The notes under the pieces: model-generated
Told to the model about the DNA's origin: nothing
What the model saw: only the letters and a program-made list of their open reading frames with translations
Database searches by the model: none
Program-made: the position numbers and the translations under genes
In this document: positions 27,400 to 36,099 of the stretch, in pieces
How the letters are laid out: the number at the start of each line of letters is the position of its first letter
Numbering within the stretch: position 1 is the first letter of the stretch
NCBI RefSeq assembly: GCF_004402015.1
Contig: NZ_SOPW01000019.1
Coordinates: 1 to 64,000, forward strand
Reading direction: 5' to 3'
DNA: 64,000 nucleotides
Source of the DNA: Filobacillus milosensis
GTDB taxonomy: Bacteria; Bacillota; Bacilli; Bacillales; Alkalibacillaceae

Positions 27400-28158
27400 A
27401 TGCGTGAAAAATTGTTAAAAACAATTTACAAACTATTAAATGACCGACCATTAACTCAAATTACCATCGAAGAGATTGCTGAAGAAGCTGGTGTTAGCAG
27501 ACAAACGATTTATAGGCATCTAGGTAATAAATCAAATATTGAACAATTAATAAATGGCGATAAACATAACAAGTTAGATACTCGAAGTGAAATTTTAGCG
27601 TCAGCCTATAGAATATTTTCACGTTTCGGTTTTAGTCAATCATCTTTAGAACAAGTTGCACATGAAGCGGGTTTTTCAAAAGGAGCTGTATATGGAAATT
27701 TTAAGAGTAAGGAAGAATTATTTATTGAATTAATTGATCTTCGACTACAACAACAAGTAACTTTTTTATCTGGTGAAATGGAGAATATTATGATATTAGA
27801 TAATCCAGAAGAGGGTCTGGCAAATTTCTTTGAAATACAACTTAAGTACTGTGAATCTGATCCTAGTTGGCCAAAAATAGTACTTGAATTTATGGTACAT
27901 AGTCGTAATCAAGAAGTTCTAAGTAAACTAATCCTTGCTCAAAATCAAACAAAATCACAAATTGTAGGTTTACTTCAGCAAATGAGAACTGAAGGTAAAA
28001 TAGCCGATGATATTAATTTATCAGTTCTTACAATCATGACAACAGCATTATTAGACGGATTAATAATGGCTTGGAATTTAAACCCAAACAAAATACTTAC
28101 AACATATGCCCAAGATATAGCTTATATACTTTGGCATGGAATATCGCCTAGAAAATGA
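27400..28158 (+). CDS. Transcription regulator with two tandem TetR-type DNA-binding heads
   Basis: A 252-residue protein starting at ATG 27400 (AGGAGGG 27388-27394). The first TetR_N-like helix-turn-helix is at about residues 3-48 (ITIEEIAEEAGVSRQTIYRH). A second complete TetR_N domain is at about residues 60-106 (SSLEQVAHEAGFSKGAVYGN, then FKSKEELF), followed by an AefR-like C-terminal ligand/dimer domain. Ordinary TetR proteins have one head and about 190-210 residues. It probably controls the hydrolase at 28218. Confidence 0.85.
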   Translation: MREKLLKTIYKLLNDRPLTQITIEEIAEEAGVSRQTIYRHLGNKSNIEQLINGDKHNKLDTRSEILASAYRIFSRFGFSQSSLEQVAHEAGFSKGAVYGNFKSKEELFIELIDLRLQQQVTFLSGEMENIMILDNPEEGLANFFEIQLKYCESDPSWPKIVLEFMVHSRNQEVLSKLILAQNQTKSQIVGLLQQMRTEGKIADDINLSVLTIMTTALLDGLIMAWNLNPNKILTTYAQDIAYILWHGISPRK

Positions 28159-28217
28159 TTGAATTAATAAAAAGATAACTATTTATAAACTAAAAAGTTT
28201 AGGGGGACACATTTTAT

Positions 28218-29108
28218 ATGGTAATAGAAAATGGAACATTTATATTAAAAGAAGGGCGAACTATTGGTTTTTCTCAATATGGAGCTGACCAAGGGTATCC
28301 TGTATTATTTTTTCATGGAACACCAAATTCACGTAAAACTAGTTTTCCTGACTTATCTATTCTCGAAAAATTAAATGTGAGGTTAATTACTTTAGAACGC
28401 CCAGGTTACGGATTGTCTGATGTTTTGGATGGTAGAACAGTTATAGATTGGGCTGATGATGTATGTGAATTCGTAGAATATCATGGTTTTAAGCAATTTA
28501 GTGTAGCTGGTGTTTCAGGAGGTGGACCATATGCCTTAAGTTGTGCTTATAAAATGCCTGATAAAGTTAGAAGTTGTGGTATAATCAGTGGGTTTGCACC
28601 GATAAATAACAATAAAGAATTAAGAAAAAAAATGTCTATATCCCATAGAATTGCTTTTGGGATGGCTTTGAAATCTCCAAGGCTATTAAAAACATTCTTA
28701 AAGCCCGTTGCAAAAGCAGCAATTAAAAATCCAGAAAAATCTTTGGATAAATTTATGACAAGTTTTGCGAAAAGTGATCAACAACTTGTAAAAAGTCCTA
28801 AAGTTCGACAATTATTTATTAATGATATGAAGGAAGCCTATAGACAAGGAATTGGAGGGCACTATGGTGATTTAGTAACTTTAGTCAAACCATGGGGATT
28901 TTCTTTAAATGAAATCGATTCTAAAGTATATATATGGCAAGGTCAGGAAGATAAAAATGTCCCTTTAGTTATGGGGGAATACTTAGATGAGGGACTTAAC
29001 AATAGTGAAACTACTATTTATAAAAAAGAGGGGCATTTATTGTTTTTCAAACGTTGGAATAATATCATTACAGCATTAGTACCGGATGGTAATCTTCATA
29101 AATCATAG
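28218..29108 (+). CDS. Alpha/beta-hydrolase
   Basis: A 296-residue cytoplasmic hydrolase of the alpha/beta fold. The oxyanion region is FFHGTPNSR, the nucleophile elbow GVSGGGPYAL (Ser at about residue 100), an acid is probably in the WQGQEDKNVP segment, and the catalytic His is in KKEGHLLFF. The substrate cannot be told from sequence. It lies 60 bp behind the double-headed TetR regulator and shares its direction, suggesting a regulated detoxification or ester-hydrolysis pair. Confidence 0.85.
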   Translation: MVIENGTFILKEGRTIGFSQYGADQGYPVLFFHGTPNSRKTSFPDLSILEKLNVRLITLERPGYGLSDVLDGRTVIDWADDVCEFVEYHGFKQFSVAGVSGGGPYALSCAYKMPDKVRSCGIISGFAPINNNKELRKKMSISHRIAFGMALKSPRLLKTFLKPVAKAAIKNPEKSLDKFMTSFAKSDQQLVKSPKVRQLFINDMKEAYRQGIGGHYGDLVTLVKPWGFSLNEIDSKVYIWQGQEDKNVPLVMGEYLDEGLNNSETTIYKKEGHLLFFKRWNNIITALVPDGNLHKS

Positions 29109-29116
29109 ATTAGCTT

Positions 29117-29149
29117 AAAAAGACGATCAAACTTGTAGGTCGTTTTTTT
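29117..29149 (+). terminator. Intrinsic terminator after the hydrolase
   Basis: ACGATC (29123-29128) pairs with GGTCGT (29138-29143), extended by an A tract opposite a run of seven T residues. Confidence 0.6.
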
Positions 29150-29263
29150 GCATTTAGGAATGTTTTTTGGAATACTGTGATAAAATTAACTTGTTAGGTA
29201 TTTGGAAGGTTTGTTGAAACAAGAAATCTGAACAATAAGAATAATATATTAAAGGGGTAAGCC

Positions 29264-29962
29264 ATGAAGATACTTATTTATGTATATGATGGAATGACGA
29301 TGCTAGATGCTATTGGTCCATATGAAGCTTTAAGGTATATGACTAATACTGAAGTAATATTTGTTGCAGAAGAAATAGGCGGAGTAAAGGCGGACTCTGG
29401 ATTCATTGATATAAATGTTAAATATAGTATTGAAGATATTAATTATGCAGATATATTAATTATTCCAGGTTCACCAGTGGGGTTTATGAAAGAAATGAAT
29501 AAAGAGCATGTATTAAATTGGATTAAGGAAGTAGATAAAGTTACAAAATGGACTACATCTGTATGCGCAGGATCGATTATTTTAGCTGCAACTGGCTTAT
29601 TATCTGGATTAAAAGCAACTTCGCATTGGAAACCAATAAAATTATTGAGTGAATTTAATGTCATCCCTACACGGGAAAGAGTAGTGGAACAAGGTAAATA
29701 TATAACTGCAGCGGGGGTATCTGCAGGTATTGACATGGCTTTATATTTATCGCATAAAATTGTCGGAGAAATTGAGACGAAGGCTATCCAACTAACCATT
29801 GAATATGACACTCAACCAATGTATAATTCGGGTAATTATTCATCCGCTGGTGATGACGTATTAAAGATTGCAGACAGGAAATTAAGTAAAGATGCAAAAA
29901 AAGAACTTGGTTTACTTGGTATGCTAAAAAACTCAAAAAACATTCTTAAAATGATTAGATAG
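29264..29962 (+). CDS. DJ-1/PfpI-family (class I glutamine amidotransferase-like) protein
   Basis: A 232-residue protein. The N-terminal strand KILIYVYDGMTMLDAIGPYE is typical of the ThiJ/PfpI and isonitrile hydratase-like branch. The nucleophile Cys is in TSVCAGSIILAATGLL (about residue 104), followed by the HWKP segment and a GIDMALYL helix. There is no AraC-type domain. Members include isocyanide hydratases, glyoxalase III and chaperones, so activity is unassigned. ATG has AAGGGG upstream; the gene is monocistronic. Confidence 0.85.
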   Translation: MKILIYVYDGMTMLDAIGPYEALRYMTNTEVIFVAEEIGGVKADSGFIDINVKYSIEDINYADILIIPGSPVGFMKEMNKEHVLNWIKEVDKVTKWTTSVCAGSIILAATGLLSGLKATSHWKPIKLLSEFNVIPTRERVVEQGKYITAAGVSAGIDMALYLSHKIVGEIETKAIQLTIEYDTQPMYNSGNYSSAGDDVLKIADRKLSKDAKKELGLLGMLKNSKNILKMIR

Positions 29963-30250
29963 TCAAAATAATGAAGGCTTTAGTTGAACAAAATTTTAAT
30001 TATAGATTGCAGAGATTTAGACATATCTAAAGTGTACGATTCATTTAATATCAACTGCTTTACTAGACAAACCTATTTATAATGATTAGTGTATATAGAC
30101 ATTTTTCGTTTTAATTTGTAGGCATTTTAAAGAGGTTAAATTATATATTATTAAATATTAAATATTAACTAAGAAGTATGGATTGAAAGACTGTGCTTAA
30201 ACTAGAAGGGGATTTTCGGTTGAAAAAGTAGGAAGTATTGAACTCTAAAT
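29963..30250. other. Non-coding spacer
   Basis: About 290 bp of AT-rich sequence. I see no gene and no clear signal. Confidence 0.5.
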
Positions 30251-30266
30251 TAAGGGGCCGAAATAC

Positions 30267-30702
30267 GTGAAGTTAACAAAGGTACTACCATTATTTTTAC
30301 TTATTATTTTGCTGGTTGCTTGCGATGACAAGCAGCATCTAACATTTGAAACCAGTGAAGAAGCAGAACGGGAAATTGGTGCAATAAAAACACCTGTAAT
30401 GCCAGAGAATTATACAACTAAAAAAATCACGTATGAAAATGACAGTTTCACACACCCAGTAACAAAAGTGTTTTACGAAAAGGGTAGAAAAGAAATTACA
30501 TTTATGAATTGCGTCATCATGGTTTTCTAATAATCCATCAGAAAAGGTTGAAAACACTAAAATAGACGATATGGTATGGATTTCTATGAATAAAGGATAT
30601 GTATTAAAGTGGAGAGAATCTAAGCAGCAAAGTTATAAATACCTCTTTACAAATAATGAAAAAGATCGGAAATGGTTAATTTCCATTGCGGAAAATTATT
30701 AA
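30267..30702 (+). pseudogene. Frameshifted lipoprotein, paralogue of the gene at 56013
   Basis: GTG start with AAGGGG upstream; lipobox LLVAC with Cys at about residue 19. The frame is intact to IKTPVMPENYTTKKITYEND, then HPVTKVFYEKGRKEITFM near 30505, where one extra A shifts it to an early stop at 30530. Removing one base restores IASSWFSNNPSEKVEN and continues to ISIAENY with TAA at 30702. The restored protein is about 144 residues. The relative at 56013 is also frameshifted, at a different place. Confidence 0.8.
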
Positions 30703-30872
30703 AACTATATATAAAATAATAGTTTGATCAAAAAGCTCTGTAAATGTACATAAATTTTATATATATTTAATTTACCACTGCCTTTTATTGTCACTTATTT
30801 TTATTTTAAACTTTGATATAATATTTTTAACCACATACTACACTTTATTTCAAATGGAATGAGGTGTGTATT

Positions 30873-32012
30873 TTGAATTTTGATAAGATAATTAAAAAGA
30901 AAAAGAAAGGCTATTATTTTAGGATAGATGTTGGCCAGAATCCGAATACAGGCAAAAGAAAACAACAAAGTTTTGGTCCGTTTAAAACAAAAGGGATAGC
31001 GTCAAAAGAACTAATTAAAGTTAAAAATCAGATTGATGAAGGTTCTTACTTTAGAGAAAGTAATGATAATTTTGGGGACTTTGTAGAAAAGTGGTTTGAA
31101 ACTTCTTACACGCGCTCTGTTGAGGAAACAACTGCGGAGAGCAGGAGATATTTACTAAATAATCATATCTTGACTCATTTTAGGCACAAATCAATTAATG
31201 AGATAACGACTTTTGATATCGATTGTTTTTATGCAGACAAGCTTGATGAGGACTACTCGCCCTCATACATTAGACAAATGCATAATATGTTAAATAAATC
31301 ATTTGATCAGGCTGTTAGGTGGAGTTTAATTAAGATTAATCCTGTAATGAATGCTAATCCTCCTAAAATAATTACTAAAGAAAAATTAACGTGGTCAGTC
31401 GAACAAGTTAACTTGTTTAGAAGTTTAATTATAAACTTAAATTTTGAAATGGCTTATATTTTAACAATATTTACGGGTATGCGTAGAGGTGAGGTTTTAG
31501 GGCTGAAGTGGGAGGACGTCGATTTGACTAAAGGCAAAATTTCTATAAAAAGAAGTCTAAGTTTTGTTAAAGGGAAGGGCTTAATTTTTAAAGCTCCAAA
31601 AACTGCTAAGTCTAAACGACAGATATCTATCTCTGATTATTTAATTAGTCTCTTAAAAAAACAAAAATATAAACAGGAACGTCAAATAAAGAAAGACAGT
31701 AGTTATAATGAAAATAACTTAGTGGTGTGTTCAGAAATTGGGAAACCGGTTGATCCGAGTAATCTCCTTCGTCAATTTAGTCGCCTAATAAAAAAAGCTG
31801 AATTACCTAAAATTTCATTTCATGATTTAAGACATACTCATGCGACTATTTTAATGCAGCAAGGTGAAAATCCTAAGGTAGTAAGTGAGAGATTAGGCCA
31901 CTCTCGAGTTGGAATTACTTTGGACTTGTATTCCCATGTAAATGATGACTTACAGGAGAGAGCTGCACAAAAGTTTGAAGAGAGTTTGTTTAAGGACAAA
32001 AATAATAATTAA
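30873..32012 (+). CDS. int: Tyrosine integrase adjacent to tRNA-Val
   Basis: A 379-residue integrase; TTG 30873 follows GAGGTG by 6 nt (an upstream GTG at 30864 overlaps that site). The N-terminus NFDKIIKKKKKGYYFRIDVG mirrors the integrase at 25521. Catalytic residues are Arg in TGMRRGEVLGL, HDLRHTHATIL, His in LGHSRVGITLDL and Tyr in LYSH. It ends 123 bp from the 3' end of tRNA-Val, so the tRNA 3' end is the likely attachment site of the element to its left. No excisionase is seen directly upstream. Confidence 0.92.
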   Translation: MNFDKIIKKKKKGYYFRIDVGQNPNTGKRKQQSFGPFKTKGIASKELIKVKNQIDEGSYFRESNDNFGDFVEKWFETSYTRSVEETTAESRRYLLNNHILTHFRHKSINEITTFDIDCFYADKLDEDYSPSYIRQMHNMLNKSFDQAVRWSLIKINPVMNANPPKIITKEKLTWSVEQVNLFRSLIINLNFEMAYILTIFTGMRRGEVLGLKWEDVDLTKGKISIKRSLSFVKGKGLIFKAPKTAKSKRQISISDYLISLLKKQKYKQERQIKKDSSYNENNLVVCSEIGKPVDPSNLLRQFSRLIKKAELPKISFHDLRHTHATILMQQGENPKVVSERLGHSRVGITLDLYSHVNDDLQERAAQKFEESLFKDKNNN

Positions 32013-32080
32013 AATCTCATGTGCAGATTTTGTGCAAGTTTTGATTTTGGATAGAATCTGTGATGAAAAAAATATAATAT

Positions 32081-32124
32081 AAAAAGACCCCCAGTCGCTT
32101 GTGCAAGAAGGGATCTTTGGGGTT
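32081..32124 (-). terminator. Terminator of the tRNA-Val transcript
   Basis: On the minus strand AACCCC (32124-32119) pairs with GGGGTC (32091-32086), followed by TTTTT. The loop is long (27 nt), so confidence is moderate. Confidence 0.5.
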
Positions 32125-32134
32125 TGGCACCCTA

Positions 32135-32207
32135 TGACTCCGAGTGGGCTCGAACCACCGGCCTCCACCCTGTCAAGGTGGCGCTCTCCCAGCTGAGCTA
32201 CGGAGTC
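32135..32207 (-). tRNA. tRNA-Val (anticodon GAC)
   Basis: Read on the minus strand: acceptor GACTCCG (32207-32201) pairs with CGGAGTC (32142-32136), discriminator A at 32135. D-arm GCTC/GAGC, anticodon stem CCACC/GGTGG with loop TTGACAG giving GAC, TpsiC arm with GGTTCGAGCCC. CCA is not encoded after the discriminator, possibly because integration replaced the bases beyond the 3' end. Confidence 0.95.
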
Positions 32208-32304
32208 GTATTGTTGAAAAGTTTTCAATGATAAATAATCGACAAATATAAATATAATGGCTTATACTAATAATGTCAATACTTTTTTAGTCGGAGGTCT
32301 CATT

Positions 32305-32496
32305 ATGTTGGCAAGAATTCTGACGTATTTATTTATCGGTGGATTATTGATCGCAGCGGTGGCTGTGTCGGCTCCACAATATTTAACTTATCTTTGGATG
32401 GCATTTGGTGTCCTATTTATTATTGGGTTAGGATATCTTGCTGTTGTTTATGCAAAGCGAGTCTTTATGATGTTAAAAAATATGAAACATGAATAA
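32305..32496 (+). CDS. Small two-helix membrane protein
   Basis: A 63-residue protein starting at ATG 32305 (GGAGG at 32293-32297); the longer open frame from 32257 has no such site. Two transmembrane helices (about 5-25 and 28-50) and a basic C-terminus. Unknown function. A promoter-like TCGACA, 18-bp spacer, TATACT lies upstream near 32239-32268. Confidence 0.65.
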   Translation: MLARILTYLFIGGLLIAAVAVSAPQYLTYLWMAFGVLFIIGLGYLAVVYAKRVFMMLKNMKHE

Positions 32497-32507
32497 ATCA
32501 ATCCCTG

Positions 32508-32534
32508 AACCGCACATTCAATGTGTGGTTTTTT
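32508..32534 (+). terminator. Intrinsic terminator
   Basis: AACCGCACAT pairs with ATGTGTGGTT around a short loop, followed by TTTT. Confidence 0.85.
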
Positions 32535-32606
32535 AATTCTCTCATAAATATAAGTTTATTAAATAAACTGTATTGATATGACTTTTTTGATAGGGGATGT
32601 ATGTAA

Positions 32607-33296
32607 ATGTCTGCTTCTGAATTAGAATTTAAGAGTCAGATTGAGCTTGATTCATTGTTTAATGTCTTTGGGAAGTTCTATGACGTGAAGATTGGTAATC
32701 ATACCTTCAAATGCAGAAGTCAGGCAATCATTGAAAGAGAAGGGACCAATCAGAATCAATATGATGCGCTGTTCGTGTTGATGAATCCAGGGAGCTGCGA
32801 GCCGGTGAGTGAAGTGGCTGTTCCAAGTATTCATTCAGAAAGTGAAATTATGAATCTTAATCCAACACCTGCTAAATGTGATCCGACACAATATCAAATC
32901 ATGAGGTTAATGGAGTTAAGAGGTTGGAACAAAACAGTTATCATCAATTTAAGTGATCTTAGAAGTGGTAATGCTGACAAGTTTTATCTTGATTTACTTC
33001 GGGCAGATGATTATGCCTTTCGTTTCCATAGTATTTTTAGTGATCTTCGTAAAAGTGAACGTGAAAAAGTTATTGAAGACTGCATGGGTCCCATTATCTT
33101 AGGGTGGGGAGTTAAGAACAAGATCAAACATTTAGCATTTGAAGCATTATCTAAACTATTTCCTTATACATATTTCGGTATAAAGAAACAAGATGAAGGT
33201 TGTCTTTATTATCATCCGAACCCTCAGATATTTAATGACAAAAAAATTTGGCTACATACAATGAATCTAATACTTTCGGAAAATCAAAAAGAGTAG
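32607..33296 (+). CDS. Uncharacterised protein, DUF1643-like
   Basis: A 229-residue soluble protein. The segments LFVLMNPGSCEP and KCDPTQYQIMRLMELRGW, then VIINLSDLRSG, resemble the DUF1643 pattern (MNPS, DPT and a following strand), a family without established function. Assignment is by motif resemblance only. ATG has AGGGGATG upstream. It converges on the lipoprotein gene at 33304, sharing a terminator. Confidence 0.55.
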   Translation: MSASELEFKSQIELDSLFNVFGKFYDVKIGNHTFKCRSQAIIEREGTNQNQYDALFVLMNPGSCEPVSEVAVPSIHSESEIMNLNPTPAKCDPTQYQIMRLMELRGWNKTVIINLSDLRSGNADKFYLDLLRADDYAFRFHSIFSDLRKSEREKVIEDCMGPIILGWGVKNKIKHLAFEALSKLFPYTYFGIKKQDEGCLYYHPNPQIFNDKKIWLHTMNLILSENQKE

Positions 33297-33312
33297 GGGA
33301 GCCCTACTCTTT
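33288..33312. terminator. Bidirectional terminator between convergent genes
   Basis: AAAGAGTAGGG (33288-33298) pairs perfectly with CCCTACTCTTT (33302-33312). It overlaps the ends of both coding regions. Confidence 0.9.
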
Positions 33313-33984
33313 CATTTCGTTCAATACTAGTTTTGCAACACCTGTTACCCTAACTTTTTGTCCTTCTTCTAATGTAATCTTAGATTTAGTAGGGGAGTAT
33401 TTGTTTCCGATGATTTCATAGACTTGACTCTCTTGTTCAGGGTCAAAGATCGTTAAGTATCCCATACCATTTTGTGCTGTTACTTCATACTCTCCTGCTG
33501 GTACGTCTAAGCCAACTTCCCAAATGCCTGAAGTTAGTTCAGTTTGCATCTTTGTATCTGTTGGTTCAACAAATAAATCGTAGAAGCCATCGACCTTCAC
33601 GGTAAAATCTTCTTTAAGATCAACCGTTAATGAAGGGGCGAACCCACGACCAACATAATCACCGACTAGTAAGTTATCATTGGCATCGTAAACCTCGACA
33701 TTTCCGCCACCTTGGCCATAAATTCTATATCGACCTTCAGGTAGATTTAAATAATCTTGACGATCAGGTATGACGGTTGAGGTAGCTTCAGCTGTTTGGT
33801 TGCTTCGGTCACTTGTGAAAAATATCTCATCACTGACATCCAGTAATTCATTTTTTTCTTCTTCATCAATCACTTCATGGTTCTCACTATAAGCCATTGC
33901 GGCATCAGTTGGTTCATAAGATTGGCAGCCCGTTATGATTAGTAAGCTTCCAATCACCCCTGTAAAAAGTAAAACATTTTTCAT
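33304..33984 (-). CDS. Lipoprotein linked to an ABC exporter
   Basis: A 226-residue lipoprotein (lipobox ITGC, Cys at about residue 20) with an acidic linker and two beta-rich repeats: LPEGRYRIYGQGGGNVEVYD and VPAGEYEVTAQNGMGYLTIF both show a [LV]P-x-G-x-Y pattern. It is the last gene of the minus-strand operon with one ATPase and two permeases, 4 nt behind the ATPase. It may be the extracytoplasmic accessory of that transporter. Confidence 0.8.
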   Translation of the reverse strand: MKNVLLFTGVIGSLLIITGCQSYEPTDAAMAYSENHEVIDEEEKNELLDVSDEIFFTSDRSNQTAEATSTVIPDRQDYLNLPEGRYRIYGQGGGNVEVYDANDNLLVGDYVGRGFAPSLTVDLKEDFTVKVDGFYDLFVEPTDTKMQTELTSGIWEVGLDVPAGEYEVTAQNGMGYLTIFDPEQESQVYEIIGNKYSPTKSKITLEEGQKVRVTGVAKLVLNEMKE

Positions 33985-33988
33985 ACCA

Positions 33989-34903
33989 TTAACTCCTACT
34001 TGTTGCTTTTAATTGATTTAGTTCTTGGAAATATTTTTCGTAATATTCAAGTGTACCGAGTGGACCTATCGCAAGCTCTTCATCGTATTCTAACAAGGTT
34101 TCAATCATCTCAATTTGTTCATTAAATGAAAGATGACTAAAAGGGATACAGAGTAATTGTGAAATGTATTCGTGATCTTCGCCCAGGATATATTTTTCTT
34201 TGATTACTTTGTATTCTTCTTCAGTGACATTAATTTTGATATAGGCTTTTTCATGGCGATTCGGTTTGTGTTCATGGATGAATTTACCGCCCTTTAAGAA
34301 TAAAACACGGTCGGCGTATAAATCCAGGTTTTCCAGCAAGTGTGAAGCGATAAAGATTAATTTGTCTTCCCGTTTCATTTCCATTAACTTATTTGAGATG
34401 AGTGAAACGTTAGATACATCTAAACCGTTCATTACCTCATCCATTAACATGATTGGTGAGTCTGCCGCAACCATCATGGCGAAACAAAGACGCTGTCTCA
34501 TTCCGAGTGAATAGGTTTTAACTTTGTTTCTGACATAGTGGTCCATGTTTAATTCATTGACGATAGTTTGAATATTCTTTTTGCCTCGCCACATGTTTTT
34601 GTATAGTTTCATATGGTCTAACCCTGATAATTCTTCAAATAGATCACTTTGGTTCGGGAAGGTCGCTAATTGTTCATGAATCTTGATTTGGTCTTTCTCC
34701 GTTTTATAGGTGTACTTCCCGTTAAATTTGACTTTACCTGAATCGGGTTTCGTATAATTCGCCATCACGTTGAAAAGCGTCGTTTTACCTGTTCCGTTTG
34801 GTGCGGCTAGTCCAATAATTTCACCTTTATTTGCGGTGAGTGAGACTTTGTCCAACACGATGTTATCTCCGTAAGCAATCGATAGATCTTTAATTTCAAT
34901 CAT
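33989..34903 (-). CDS. ABC transporter ATP-binding protein
   Basis: A 304-residue ATPase: Walker A GLAAPNGTGKTTLF, Q-loop region, signature TYSLGMRQRLCFAMM, Walker B PIMLMDEVMNGLD and the switch His in FIASHLLENL, plus a ~90-residue C-terminal extension. ATG has AAGGAGC upstream. It energises the two ABC-2 type permeases encoded upstream in the operon. The substrate is unknown; the architecture suggests export or immunity. Confidence 0.92.
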   Translation of the reverse strand: MIEIKDLSIAYGDNIVLDKVSLTANKGEIIGLAAPNGTGKTTLFNVMANYTKPDSGKVKFNGKYTYKTEKDQIKIHEQLATFPNQSDLFEELSGLDHMKLYKNMWRGKKNIQTIVNELNMDHYVRNKVKTYSLGMRQRLCFAMMVAADSPIMLMDEVMNGLDVSNVSLISNKLMEMKREDKLIFIASHLLENLDLYADRVLFLKGGKFIHEHKPNRHEKAYIKINVTEEEYKVIKEKYILGEDHEYISQLLCIPFSHLSFNEQIEMIETLLEYDEELAIGPLGTLEYYEKYFQELNQLKATSRS

Positions 34904-34916
34904 CTGTAAAGCTCCT

Positions 34917-36077
34917 TTACACTTTATTTCTAGAAAGTGGTCGCAATAATGTTTTTACATTGTAGAAATTCAATTTTCGTATGAAGTAAATGATTATTAA
35001 CAAGCCAAATGATAGACCAACAAACCAAAGAATCGCGTTCCAGTAATCTAACTGAGGCTGATTAAGTTGGGTCGAAAATTCACCTGTAAAGATGTCGTCT
35101 AAGTGAATGTAAGTCAATGGTTGTAAAAATGGTAATTCGATAAGTTTTGATGCAAATAGTTCTGGTAGTAATAGAATGCTTAATCCGATTAATAGATTCG
35201 CAAAAGCATGGTTGAATAATAGGTTTAGTACAACAGAGAACACGAGTAATAATAAGGTTAATGCTGCAAGCCCTAAGAACATCAATAGTAAAAACTGATA
35301 GTTAGGGATGGCTTCATAGCTTCCGTTATTGTAATAAATGATTGGGTAGTTGAAATAGCCTAAACCATTTTTTACGTAAGCTATGAGACCACCGACACCA
35401 ATTCCGAGGGTTAATGCCAACATAATATAAGAACAGTGAATCGAGATTTTTACGAGTATTTTCTTGAAGAAATCAATTGGCAGCCCGCTCATGACGGTGG
35501 AGTGTTCTTTTTCAAATGTAAGTATTTCATTACCACTGATGAGTATGGCCACACTGAATAGTAAGCCTGCCAAAGTACTTAAAGCGGTGACTAGAAATGC
35601 GCTGGTTGTTTGGTTCTTTTGTTCAACAGGCAAGCCATTTTGGTCGATATACTCAAGACGTTTATAATCTTTGGTAATTTCACTTTTGGGAAATATAAAG
35701 TGTTCTGGAATGTTTTCATTGTCCAGCTCATGCACGAAACGTTTTTCTTCAATGAGTTTATAACCTTCTTCGATATAGGCTTCACGGTCTCTGTTAATAT
35801 ACCAAATCTGCATGCCTACATGGCGTAATTGCCTCAGGACACTTTCATGGACCTGCCTGCCTTTCTCAGTGTCTTCCTCCATGTCTGGCAGTTGGTTAAT
35901 AATTGAATCGTAAATGCCTCTCATTTCGTATTTTTCTTCCTTGAGTGTTTCTGTAAGTGTTGTACTTTGCTGGATGAAAAATAAGGGAAAAAACAGAACG
36001 AGAATCAGAGCGATAAATAAATGTTTCTTGTTGGTCATTAGAACTTTGAGTTCGAATAGCATGTATTTCCAAAGCAT
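34917..36077 (-). CDS. ABC transporter permease
   Basis: A 386-residue permease starting at ATG 36077 (AAGGAAGGA 8 nt upstream); the frame extends further upstream but without a binding site. The first helix (about 20-40) is followed by a ~130-residue extracytoplasmic loop and then five or six helices, the shape of ABC-2 type exporters. It pairs with the homologous permease at 36100. Confidence 0.85.
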   Translation of the reverse strand: MLWKYMLFELKVLMTNKKHLFIALILVLFFPLFFIQQSTTLTETLKEEKYEMRGIYDSIINQLPDMEEDTEKGRQVHESVLRQLRHVGMQIWYINRDREAYIEEGYKLIEEKRFVHELDNENIPEHFIFPKSEITKDYKRLEYIDQNGLPVEQKNQTTSAFLVTALSTLAGLLFSVAILISGNEILTFEKEHSTVMSGLPIDFFKKILVKISIHCSYIMLALTLGIGVGGLIAYVKNGLGYFNYPIIYYNNGSYEAIPNYQFLLLMFLGLAALTLLLLVFSVVLNLLFNHAFANLLIGLSILLLPELFASKLIELPFLQPLTYIHLDDIFTGEFSTQLNQPQLDYWNAILWFVGLSFGLLIIIYFIRKLNFYNVKTLLRPLSRNKV

Positions 36078-36099
36078 ATGTGATAGTCCTTCCTTATAT

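Noticed and set aside
31950-32228. Minus-strand frame over the tRNA-Val gene
   Set aside because: It covers the tRNA and its flanks; the translation includes the antisense-like QLGERHLDRVEAGGSSPLG tRNA signature, a well-known false ORF.
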